DNA of 12,758 nt from Desulfobacterales bacterium (GTDB taxonomy: Bacteria > Desulfobacterota > Desulfobacteria > Desulfobacterales > Desulfosalsimonadaceae), in NCBI GenBank assembly GCA_018334855.1, contig JAGXLE010000015.1, positions 1-12,758 of the forward strand. Reading direction: 5' to 3'. Below the pieces are notes generated by a model, which did no database searches, was not told where the DNA came from, and saw only the letters and a program-made list of their open reading frames with translations. Both the position numbers and the translations under genes were made by a program. Below, piece by piece: positions 1 through 6,118 of this stretch (position 1 is its first letter; each line of letters opens with the position of its first letter).

Positions 1-2
1 AA

Positions 3-92
3 AGGGGATTATCACTCTATGAAGCCGCCAATCTGCTGGTTGAGGAGAGAAGGAAAAATATTCTGGAGAACGAGACCGGGACGTTAACGTAA
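3..92 (+). CDS. C-terminal fragment of an unrecognised protein (runs in from the left edge)
   Basis: Reading frame 3 is open from the left edge to a TAA at 90-92 and gives 29 residues, including the stretch LYEAANLLVEERRKN, a charged amphipathic helix typical of a protein's C-terminal end. It is more protein-like than the other two forward frames; frame 1 is also open, to a stop at 85-87. The stop lies only 14 bp from the stop of the convergent lytic transglycosylase gene, and no terminator fits in between. I do not recognise the family from so little sequence. Confidence 0.45.
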   Translation, partial: RGLSLYEAANLLVEERRKNILENETGTLT

Positions 93-106
93 GATGAATC
101 AGCTCT

Positions 107-1384
107 CTACTGAGCGCGCAGGCACTCCAGCAATAAGGGGGAGGGATAGCCGTCTTGCGGCAGTGACTGTGTTTTCTGGAAAGCGCGGATTGCAGCGCTC
201 GTGCGCGTACCCGGCAGGCCGTCCTCGGGGCCTGCGTCAAAGCCGAGACGGTTTAGAAGCTGCTGTATCTCTGCGAGCTTGTTGTGTGAAAGCGTTTTGT
301 GTTTTGCATTCCGGCTGAATTTAATCGGGGGCATTCCGACGATGCGATCGGCGAGATGGCCAACAGATATTGCATAGTTGACTGAACGGTTCCAGCGCAT
401 TATGACCCGGAAGTTTTTATATACCAGAAACGCGGGGCCTTTATGTCCCTGGGGCAGTATTAGAGAGGCTTCCATATCAGCCTGGGGCAGGGCTGTGCCG
501 TCGGTTCGCCTGACTCCCAGCTTAGACCACTCTTCTATTGTCTTTTTCCGTTGAAGTGAAGCAAGTTCGAAGTCGAAATTTTCAGGCAGGATTACCTGGC
601 GGCCCCAGGACTGGCCCGGCTGCCATCCGGAGCTGGAAAGAAAGTTGGCGGCCGAGGCAAATGCGTCCGGCAGACTGTTCCATATGTCCTTGCTGCCGTC
701 TCCTGTATAGTCCACTGCGTGCCCGGTAAAGGTGGAGGGAAGAAACTGCATGTGCCCCATGGCACCTGCCCATGATCCCGTCATCTCATCAGGTTCGATA
801 TGGCCTTGTTCAATTATCCGCAGCGCATCAAGGAGCTGCCCCCGGAAAAAATCGGCGCGCCGCTGATCATAAGCCAGTGTCACCAGCGCGTCAACCACCT
901 TAAAGCTGCCCAGATGGTCGCCGAAATTTGTCTCGAGCCCCCAGAACGCAATAATATATCGCGGCGGCACTCCGTATTTGTGAAAAATTTCCTCGAGAAG
1001 CCCGCGGTGCTTTGAGAGCATCGCACGTCCTCGTTTGATTCTTTCGGGGTTTACGCGTCGGCGAAGATAGTCATGGAAAGTCCGGGTAAACTCCGGCTGG
1101 TGGCGGTCAAGCTCGATTACCCGCTTAACGGGGCTAACATCTGACAATGCAGAATCAAGTGTCCTGTCTGATATTCCTGCGCCGCGCGCCTCGGTACGAA
1201 GCGATTTTATCCAGTCCTTGAAAGCCCGCCCGGAGATATCATCTTTCGTCGCTGTATCGGCCTGTTTTTGACAGTCTTGTGCATAGACTTGCCCCGCCAC
1301 AGCCATATATGCAAAACCAAGCACCAGTATCAATGTAAATATGCTTTGTTTCAGGGCAAGATTTTTCGGGTGCAGCAGCGTCAC
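107..1384 (-). CDS. mltB: Secreted lytic murein transglycosylase, MltB family, with peptidoglycan-binding domain
   Basis: A 425-residue periplasmic enzyme that cleaves the MurNAc-GlcNAc bond of peptidoglycan to form a 1,6-anhydro end. The N-terminus is a signal peptide (about residues 1-35, hydrophobic core 15-30, likely cut after VYA). Cys38 follows Asp, so this is not a lipobox and the protein is probably soluble, unlike E. coli MltB. The SLT_2 catalytic domain covers about 50-350. FWGLETNFG carries the catalytic Glu151, and GAMGHMQFLPSTF (207-219) is the second family signature. A PG_binding_1 domain fills about 368-423. The start is GTG at 1384, supported by GGAG eight bases upstream. It lies 93 bp downstream of the acyl-CoA dehydrogenase gene on the same strand and may share its transcript, although no functional link between the two is evident. 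Confidence 0.93.
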   Translation of the reverse strand: MTLLHPKNLALKQSIFTLILVLGFAYMAVAGQVYAQDCQKQADTATKDDISGRAFKDWIKSLRTEARGAGISDRTLDSALSDVSPVKRVIELDRHQPEFTRTFHDYLRRRVNPERIKRGRAMLSKHRGLLEEIFHKYGVPPRYIIAFWGLETNFGDHLGSFKVVDALVTLAYDQRRADFFRGQLLDALRIIEQGHIEPDEMTGSWAGAMGHMQFLPSTFTGHAVDYTGDGSKDIWNSLPDAFASAANFLSSSGWQPGQSWGRQVILPENFDFELASLQRKKTIEEWSKLGVRRTDGTALPQADMEASLILPQGHKGPAFLVYKNFRVIMRWNRSVNYAISVGHLADRIVGMPPIKFSRNAKHKTLSHNKLAEIQQLLNRLGFDAGPEDGLPGTRTSAAIRAFQKTQSLPQDGYPSPLLLECLRAQ

Positions 1385-1406
1385 ACTGTTTTCTCCACCC
1401 TTTTTC

Positions 1407-1454
1407 CGGTGCTGTCCGGGCGGGCCTGCAAAAACAGCTTCCAGGACAGCACCG
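1407..1454 (-). repeat. Perfect 11-bp inverted repeat in the intercistronic gap
   Basis: CGGTGCTGTCC at 1407-1417 pairs perfectly with 1444-1454 around a 26-base loop. Neither strand has a T-run after the stem, so it is not a standard intrinsic terminator. In the minus-strand transcript the hairpin ends eight bases before the ribosome-binding site of the lytic transglycosylase gene. It could act as an mRNA stabiliser, a processing site, a weak terminator or an operator; the sequence does not decide between these. Confidence 0.6.
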
Positions 1455-1477
1455 TCAAGGGCATTATAATATTTATA

Positions 1478-3292
1478 TCAGTTGCCGAATCCGGCTTCCT
1501 CCATCTCAACGGCGGCTACGCTCATCCGGTCTATGGATTCCATCTTCCCTATGGAGACCGGAAGTACCGTGTGTATAAAAAAATCAGCCGTGGTGAGCTG
1601 GCCCTGGTAGAAGGCCTTGTCCTTGGCTTTTGCTCCTTTTTCAAGCTTTTCTGCGGAAATCGCGGCACGCCACAGAAGCATCCAGCCCACTATGACATCC
1701 CCCATGGCCTCGAGAAACGGAAAGGAATGGGCAAAGGCGCGCTTGACATCGGAAGAAGCCGCAGTTTTGGCAAGATTTGCGCATACCTCGGAGAGCCGGT
1801 TTGCCGCCTTTTCAATGGAATCGGCCATTTCTTCCAGTTTTTCGTTTTTCCTGGCCCGGGAGATGGTGGTCTGGACTTCTTTCATAAAATTGCCGAATGC
1901 CTTTCCGCCGTCCATGACTATTTTTCTGCCCAGCAGATCCATGGACTGGATGCCGTCGGTGCCTTCATAAATGGAGGTTATTTTGACATCGCGCACCAGC
2001 TGCTCTACGGGATATTCTTTTGTATAGCCGTAGCCGCCGTAGACCTGCATTGCCTGAACGCATACATCAAAAGCGCGCTGGGCGTTAAAAGCCTTGACAA
2101 TCGGAATAAACAAATCAATCAGACCCTGGTAATACTGATTTTCTTCTTCGTTTTCGGTCAGCTCCAGGTAGGTCATTGTATGATCCGTATAATAGATAAA
2201 GCTTCGCAGCCCTTCCACATATGCCTTCATCCACATCAGCATACGGCGTACATCCGGGTGCTGGATGATGGGTACCGGCGAAGCATTGGGGTCCTTGCCG
2301 GCTGTCAGATCCCGGCCCTGCACCCTTTCCCTGGCATAATTGACGGCATACTGGTAAGCCGCCGCTGCGGAGGTAAAGGCCTGGAAGCCGACACCAAGCC
2401 GGGCCTCGTTCATCATGTGAAACATGATCTTCATGCCCTTGTTTTCCTCGCCGAGCAGAAGCCCTCGGCACTGGCCTTTGCTTCCCAAGGCCATTGTGCA
2501 GGTGGCGCTTCCGTGTATGCCCATTTTTTCTTCAATTCCGGTGCAGACAATGTCATTTCGGTCGCCCGGTGAGCCGTCAGGGTTAACCCAGTATTTGGGC
2601 ACGATAAAAATCGAAATTCCCTTGGTGCCGGCCGGTGCACCCGGTGTGCGGGCCAGAACAGGCGAAATAATATTTTCAGCCAGATCATGTTCGCCGTTTG
2701 TAATAAATATTTTGGTTCCGGAAAGGCTATAGGTGCCGTCCTCGTTTTTGACCGCTTCAGTCGTCAGCGCCCCGACATCGGATCCGGCTTCTGCTTCCGT
2801 AAGCAGCATGCCGCCGGTCCATTCGCCCTTGTAGAGTTTTTCCACAAAAAGTTTTTTCTGTTCTTCCGTGCCGAAAAGCTGGATCATTTTACCGGTGCCA
2901 TGGCCGAAATTGGCATAGTTGACACAGCAGTAATTTCCGCCTACCAGGTATTCGTATGCCGCCCGTGCGACAATGGGAGGCATGCCCTGTCCGCCCTGTT
3001 CCACCGGCTCACTAAGTGATGTCCATTCGCCTTCCAGGTAGAGTTTATACGGCCGGTGATAGCATTGAGGCACTTTGACCTCCCCGTTTTCAAAAGTAAC
3101 GCCTTCCCTGTCGCCTTCCGCATTGGTGGGCAACAATTCCTTCAAAGCAAAGTTTCTTGCTTCATTTATTATAAGGTCAATGGTTTTGCGGTTGAATTCG
3201 GCGTATTTTTCATACTGGGTCAGTGATTCGGTGTCGAACTGTTCAAACAATACAAAATCGATGTCGCGCCGGTTGGTGATAAATTGAGCCAT
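1478..3292 (-). CDS. Acyl-CoA dehydrogenase, long (about 600-residue) DmdC/AcdB-like type
   Basis: A 604-residue FAD flavoenzyme that introduces the alpha,beta double bond into an acyl-CoA and passes electrons to ETF. After an N-terminal extension (1-75, AcylCoA_DH_N type) comes the core acyl-CoA dehydrogenase fold. MLLTEAEAGSDVGALTT (162-178) is the first family signature. QVYGGYGYTKEYPVEQ (416-431) followed by ITSIYEGTDG (438-447) is the second, with Glu443 in the YEGT position of the catalytic base. A C-terminal helical extension (about 470-600) marks the long subgroup that includes 3-methylmercaptopropionyl-CoA dehydrogenase (DmdC); many members have other or unknown substrates, so the substrate is not assigned. 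The start is ATG at 3292 with a weak GGGA upstream. It is complete and is the first gene of a probable two-gene minus-strand unit. No ETF or other beta-oxidation gene is visible nearby. Confidence 0.95.
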   Translation of the reverse strand: MAQFITNRRDIDFVLFEQFDTESLTQYEKYAEFNRKTIDLIINEARNFALKELLPTNAEGDREGVTFENGEVKVPQCYHRPYKLYLEGEWTSLSEPVEQGGQGMPPIVARAAYEYLVGGNYCCVNYANFGHGTGKMIQLFGTEEQKKLFVEKLYKGEWTGGMLLTEAEAGSDVGALTTEAVKNEDGTYSLSGTKIFITNGEHDLAENIISPVLARTPGAPAGTKGISIFIVPKYWVNPDGSPGDRNDIVCTGIEEKMGIHGSATCTMALGSKGQCRGLLLGEENKGMKIMFHMMNEARLGVGFQAFTSAAAAYQYAVNYARERVQGRDLTAGKDPNASPVPIIQHPDVRRMLMWMKAYVEGLRSFIYYTDHTMTYLELTENEEENQYYQGLIDLFIPIVKAFNAQRAFDVCVQAMQVYGGYGYTKEYPVEQLVRDVKITSIYEGTDGIQSMDLLGRKIVMDGGKAFGNFMKEVQTTISRARKNEKLEEMADSIEKAANRLSEVCANLAKTAASSDVKRAFAHSFPFLEAMGDVIVGWMLLWRAAISAEKLEKGAKAKDKAFYQGQLTTADFFIHTVLPVSIGKMESIDRMSVAAVEMEEAGFGN

Positions 3293-3347
3293 TGTTTTTT
3301 TCCCTTTCGCTTTTTTCTTTTAATTTTTACCTCAATAACCGTATTCT

Positions 3348-3377
3348 TTTATTACACCTAAATTGAGCGATTTTCAA
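3348..3377 (-). promoter_or_regulatory. Candidate promoter for the acyl-CoA dehydrogenase, partly inside the repeat element
   Basis: On the minus strand TTGAAA (3377-3372, five of six matches to the -35 consensus) is followed after 18 bases by AATAAA (3353-3348, four of six matches to the -10). The -35 lies inside the left end of the 199-bp inverted-repeat element, so insertion of the element may have supplied part of this promoter. This is weak evidence based on consensus matching only. Confidence 0.25.
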
Positions 3378-3554
3378 GTTTGCCGCAGATACAAGGAAGA
3401 TGCAGACGAGCTATAGTGGACTATGCGAGGCTGCATCTGACGCAGTAGATGCGGCAGAATTGGAAATCCCGGAGGGTTTGAGATTTTTAAATATAAATGG
3501 GTATAATCCTTTCCAAAATCATGTTTTTAAAAATCTGAAACGCTCAATTTAGGT
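3356..3554. repeat. MITE-like element with perfect 14-bp terminal inverted repeats and nested palindromes
   Basis: ACCTAAATTGAGCG at 3356-3369 is repeated in perfect inverted orientation at 3541-3554, giving a 199-bp unit. Two further palindromes lie inside. TGCCGCA (3381-3387) pairs with 3450-3456 and encloses AGATGCAG (3398-3405) pairing with 3431-3438. Then 3476-3490 pairs with 3527-3541 over 15 bp with one mismatch. There is no ORF of useful size. The architecture fits a non-autonomous miniature transposable element or a mobile structured repeat. No clear target-site duplication was found; at most the dinucleotide AC follows both termini. The family could not be named without searching for other copies. 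Confidence 0.75.
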
Positions 3555-3619
3555 ACCATCAAAGTCTTCTCATGCTCAAAGGAAATCGAAAAATTAAAAC
3601 TATACCATAAAAAGAGAGT

Positions 3620-3647
3620 TTGACAACTTTTCATTTAACGTTATAAT
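3620..3647 (+). promoter_or_regulatory. Sigma-70 promoter with both consensus hexamers
   Basis: TTGACA at 3620-3625 and TATAAT at 3642-3647 are both perfect consensus hexamers, separated by 16 bases and preceded by an A-rich stretch. The expected start of transcription is near 3653-3656. The only plus-strand gene downstream is the TPR protein at 4046, which would give a leader of about 390 nt. The same transcript would be antisense to the small minus-strand ORF at 3753-3926. Confidence 0.7.
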
Positions 3648-3699
3648 AGGTAATATACGTTCTTTATCAAGACTTACTCGTCGGATTTCTTTTTTACTC

Positions 3700-3733
3700 A
3701 AAAAACCTCCCACAGTGACGGCTTGCCGGGAGG
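3700..3733 (-). terminator. Intrinsic terminator, minus strand
   Basis: CCTCCC (3706-3711) pairs with GGGAGG (3728-3733). The loop contains a smaller CGGC/GCCG palindrome. On the minus strand the stem is followed directly by six T residues (3705-3700). In the plus direction no T-run follows, so it should act on minus-strand transcripts only. It lies 19 bases beyond the stop of the small ORF at 3753-3926, which suggests that stretch is transcribed in this direction. Confidence 0.65.
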
Positions 3734-3752
3734 CTTATTAAGTATTTCTCCT

Positions 3753-3926
3753 CTACTCCTCTGTTCCCGCCAGCAATAAGCTTGGCCCCTGATATCGGAA
3801 GCATTCTTTATCCCGACGAAATATGGCCCGCGGACAAGACAGATTTTTTGCTTTTGTCCGGTTCACCGGAGCCCGCGAGTCGGGCAGAGGGTGTTGTTTG
3901 ATATCCTCTCCGTTATTTTTATCCAT
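3753..3926 (-). CDS. Small hypothetical protein, 57 residues
   Basis: ATG at 3926 is preceded by a full AAGGAGG, although only two bases separate it from the ATG, which is shorter than usual. An in-frame ATG at 3956 (67 residues) has only a weak site. The product is hydrophilic and basic, has no membrane segment and has two cysteines (LSCPRAIFRRDKECFRYQG). No family is recognised. Support comes from the ribosome-binding sequence and from an intrinsic terminator immediately downstream on the same strand. A rival reading is that this stretch is a non-coding RNA, or only the leader of the plus-strand TPR gene, since the DNA has several hairpin-forming segments. Confidence 0.35.
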   Translation of the reverse strand: MDKNNGEDIKQHPLPDSRAPVNRTKAKNLSCPRAIFRRDKECFRYQGPSLLLAGTEE

Positions 3927-4045
3927 AGCCTCCTTTGAACCGTTTAATCCCCGCATTGGTTGCCTGTCTGATTTAAAGATCAAAACGAAGACTGAATCAG
4001 GAAATCAATTCTGAATCAGCGAAAAAAATAACCGGGAATTGAAGT

Positions 4046-4915
4046 ATGACAGAAAAAAGTTCTACAGTATTTATCTTTATGCCGCATAAGAGCGCCGTTA
4101 TGTTAAAGGCGTTTTTGGTGACTATAGTGATCATGTTCGGATTCATCGGCGGCTCGGCTGCAGCCGAGGGCAGGGATGCACTTGCCAGGGCGGACCGGCT
4201 CTATGAAGAAGGGACAATGGAAAGCCTCAAGCTATCTGTAAAACTCTACGCCCAGGCTGCTGAAAAAGCCCCGGACAGTTACCAGGCCTTCTGGAAGGGG
4301 GCCAGGTCCAGCCGCAAAATCACCAGGATGGCTGTTATCCGGGAGATCAATAATCTGGAGCAGATTTGTGTGACCTTCGGCAAGCAGGGAATGAAGATGG
4401 CACTAGAGGCGATAAAGCTCAATCCTGAAGGGGTTGAGGGGCACTTCTATTACGCTGTAAACGTGGGCGGATATGCAAAAGGGGCCAGCATATGGGCCAT
4501 CCTCAGCGAGGGTCTCAAGGGCAAAGCGCAAAAGCACCTCAAGAAAGCCTACCAGATAGACAAGGGGTATAACCAGTTCGTCCTGGTAATGCACATGGGC
4601 CTTTATTATGAAATTCTTCCATGGTTTGCCGGACAGGACAAGGACAAGGCAATAGAGTTTTATCGCGAGGCACTTCGCCTGATGCCAGAGGATGCCCTCT
4701 ACAGACCTCAGCTCCATGTTTTGGCCGGCAAGCTGATGTTAGCTGAAGGTATTGATAAAATCTGGGCCATGCGGCTTCTTTACGAAACCGCAGAATCCGG
4801 CGTTGAATACTTTAGCGACAAGGCCCGGGAGATCCTTGCAGAGCATGGCGCGGCGCTTCCGAAAACTGGCGGTAAAAATGAAGTTTTCAAAGGATCGATG
4901 TCTTACCCGCGCTGA
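4046..4915 (+). CDS. Secreted TPR-type protein resembling TatT / RMD-like solenoid proteins
   Basis: A 289-residue protein with an N-terminal signal peptide whose hydrophobic core (about 20-36) ends in GGSAAAEG, so export to the periplasm is expected. No lipobox is visible. The mature part is helical: a TPR-like pair at about 44-78, a region rich in aromatic and small residues at 115-160, the characteristic HMGLYYEILPWFAGQDKDKA (183-202) and a TPR helix ending in ALRLMPEDA. This layout resembles the TRAP-transporter-associated TatT family and the related bacterial RMD-like proteins, but no TRAP transporter genes adjoin it, so the role is unknown. Start choice is uncertain: ATG 4046 follows GGGA at eight bases, while ATG 4100 (Met19) would give a classic 22-residue signal peptide. 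The gene converges on the FecR gene. Confidence 0.8.
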   Translation: MTEKSSTVFIFMPHKSAVMLKAFLVTIVIMFGFIGGSAAAEGRDALARADRLYEEGTMESLKLSVKLYAQAAEKAPDSYQAFWKGARSSRKITRMAVIREINNLEQICVTFGKQGMKMALEAIKLNPEGVEGHFYYAVNVGGYAKGASIWAILSEGLKGKAQKHLKKAYQIDKGYNQFVLVMHMGLYYEILPWFAGQDKDKAIEFYREALRLMPEDALYRPQLHVLAGKLMLAEGIDKIWAMRLLYETAESGVEYFSDKAREILAEHGAALPKTGGKNEVFKGSMSYPR

Positions 4916-4993
4916 TATTGCCCGGCCGCTGGTTTTGAAGAGTTCTAAAGAATTGCCGGTCCGTATGATTTTGTTTTCGCGGATAATGTGTAT

Positions 4994-5043
4994 ATTTTAC
5001 GAGACGCACCCCTCCTATAGGGGACAGGATAAAACCGTAAAAT
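4994..5043. repeat. Nested inverted repeat between convergent genes
   Basis: ATTTTACG (4994-5001) pairs with CGTAAAAT (5036-5043), and inside it CCCCT (5009-5013) pairs with AGGGG (5019-5023) around a five-base loop. It lies between the stop codons of the TPR gene (+) and the FecR gene (-), where a bidirectional transcription stop would be expected. Neither strand has the long T-run of a strong intrinsic terminator, so the function is only suggested by position. Confidence 0.4.
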
Positions 5044-5051
5044 GCTTCCTG

Positions 5052-6107
5052 CTAGTTCTGGTTTGGTAATATCAGGTCATTTGATAGTTGGTCATTTTGA
5101 AACTGTTGGTCATTTTGAAACTGTTGGTCATTTGTATTGTTGGAATCCGGCAATAGAAAATTTTTCCGGAGATCGGCTTCCGTTTTTTTCTCAATGGTAT
5201 CTTTCCGGATTTCCTGGATGAAGAGAATTTCTTCCAGGGCCGCTCTGCCGTAGTCCCCTCTCAGATGAGCCGTATCCGGCCATTCCAGGGCATCTTCAGG
5301 AACTGCTATCACCTCCGTTTTGCCTGTCTGCGCCAAGGGCCGTTTTCCGGAACCCTTTCCGCTTTTATCCAAGGGTTCGCCTGCCGGCGGCTTGAACCTA
5401 AATTGCTTCAGCAGCCTGTCGACTTCCTCGGGTTCCAAGGCCTGAGCTTCAGCGGGCAACCGGTTCTTTAGGACACGGGTACGCTCATAGGAGGTCAGCA
5501 CCAGAGGCGGCGCCTCCAAGGCAGACAGGCCGACCACCTCCAGGACCGTGTTACTCAGGGTGTTGATTTCTGTCATTTCCGAGTCTGCAATAATGATAAA
5601 ATCCGATCCGCGGACGCCTGCGATGGCTGTCTTGGTCTTTACCTTGAACTCCGAATGCTTGGCATCCATAATCTTTCGGACCACGAAGCGGACCTTGCCA
5701 AGCACCATGTTGAGAAATGAGGAACGGCGTTTGCGCTCCGGGTCGTACAGGCTTTTGTTGATTTCAATATGGGAATCAGGCGAAAGGACTATAAAGCTGC
5801 CGTCGTTTAGCTCAAAGCTCAAGTGACCCGATTTTCGGGTCACAATGGTATCGTTCTTGTAAAGCGGCAGGTCATTTGTCGCCGCATAGCCACATTTTTT
5901 ATCCGCATGCATGATCACCGCCTTGCCGCGGGTTTGCCGTACTTTACCAACAGGCGCCCCTGTGCCCTGCTGATAGGTGTCCTTTATTTCAAGTCCCTTG
6001 GGAAGCGCTGCGCCGGCCGGGTCATTGTCTGCACCAAAAGCGCCGCCAGCCGACCCCGATAAAATCATAAACGTAATCAAAAATGCGGTTGACCGGAAAA
6101 ATTTCAT
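5052..6107 (-). CDS. Periplasmic FecR-domain protein
   Basis: A 351-residue protein with a signal peptide (about 1-25, cleavage near AFG|A) and a FecR domain at about 80-195. KTKTAIAGVRGSDFI (157-171) matches the strongly conserved FecR core (usually TPTAVxGVRGTDF). There is no N-terminal cytoplasmic tail of the kind that contacts ECF sigma factors, so it is not a classical FecR anti-sigma regulator; it belongs to the secreted FecR proteins found with CHASE2 or TPR partners, whose role is poorly known. The region after 215 is low complexity and ends in a six-residue tandem repeat (NDQQFQ). The start is ATG 6107, preceded by AGGGGGT. Only 11 bp separate it from the stop of the upstream TPR/beta-barrel gene, so the two are almost certainly co-transcribed. 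Confidence 0.9.
   Translation of the reverse strand: MKFFRSTAFLITFMILSGSAGGAFGADNDPAGAALPKGLEIKDTYQQGTGAPVGKVRQTRGKAVIMHADKKCGYAATNDLPLYKNDTIVTRKSGHLSFELNDGSFIVLSPDSHIEINKSLYDPERKRRSSFLNMVLGKVRFVVRKIMDAKHSEFKVKTKTAIAGVRGSDFIIIADSEMTEINTLSNTVLEVVGLSALEAPPLVLTSYERTRVLKNRLPAEAQALEPEEVDRLLKQFRFKPPAGEPLDKSGKGSGKRPLAQTGKTEVIAVPEDALEWPDTAHLRGDYGRAALEEILFIQEIRKDTIEKKTEADLRKNFLLPDSNNTNDQQFQNDQQFQNDQLSNDLILPNQN
5087..5134. repeat. 18-bp tandem repeat near the 3' end of the FecR gene
   Basis: The unit GTTGGTCATTTTGAAACT occurs at 5087-5104 and again, identically, at 5105-5122. A partial third copy follows to 5134. Each unit encodes six residues (NDQQFQ on the minus strand), so copy-number changes would keep the frame. 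The perfect identity points to recent slippage duplication. Confidence 0.85.
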
Positions 6108-6118
6108 TGGCTACCCCC

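Larger units (their letters stand above)
3293..4045. other. 753-bp intergenic region between divergent genes
   Basis: AT-rich region between the minus-strand acyl-CoA dehydrogenase and the plus-strand TPR protein. From left to right it holds the MITE-like element (3356-3554), a consensus sigma-70 promoter (3620-3647), a minus-strand intrinsic terminator (3700-3733) and a small minus-strand ORF (3753-3926). Within that ORF the DNA has several hairpin-capable segments: 3831-3837 pairs with 3854-3860 over 7 bp, CCGG pairs across a short loop near 3859-3870, and GCCCG/CGGGC pairs at 3871-3885. CTGAATCAG occurs twice near 3992-4018. Confidence 0.6.

Noticed and set aside
1268..2572. Long plus-strand open frame of 434 codons
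   Set aside because: It lies antisense to the acyl-CoA dehydrogenase and the start of the lytic transglycosylase, which carry clear family motifs. Its product is rich in Cys, His and Phe without domain character and has no ribosome-binding site.
3700..3733. Cobalamin-riboswitch-like end (GCCGTCACTGTGGG on the minus strand)
   Set aside because: Only a short similarity to the conserved 3' part. No matching upstream core helices could be traced, so the segment is explained as a terminator hairpin.
3823..4014. 63-codon plus-strand ORF in the intergenic region
   Set aside because: No ribosome-binding site is present; it overlaps the better-supported minus-strand small ORF and looks like its antisense shadow.
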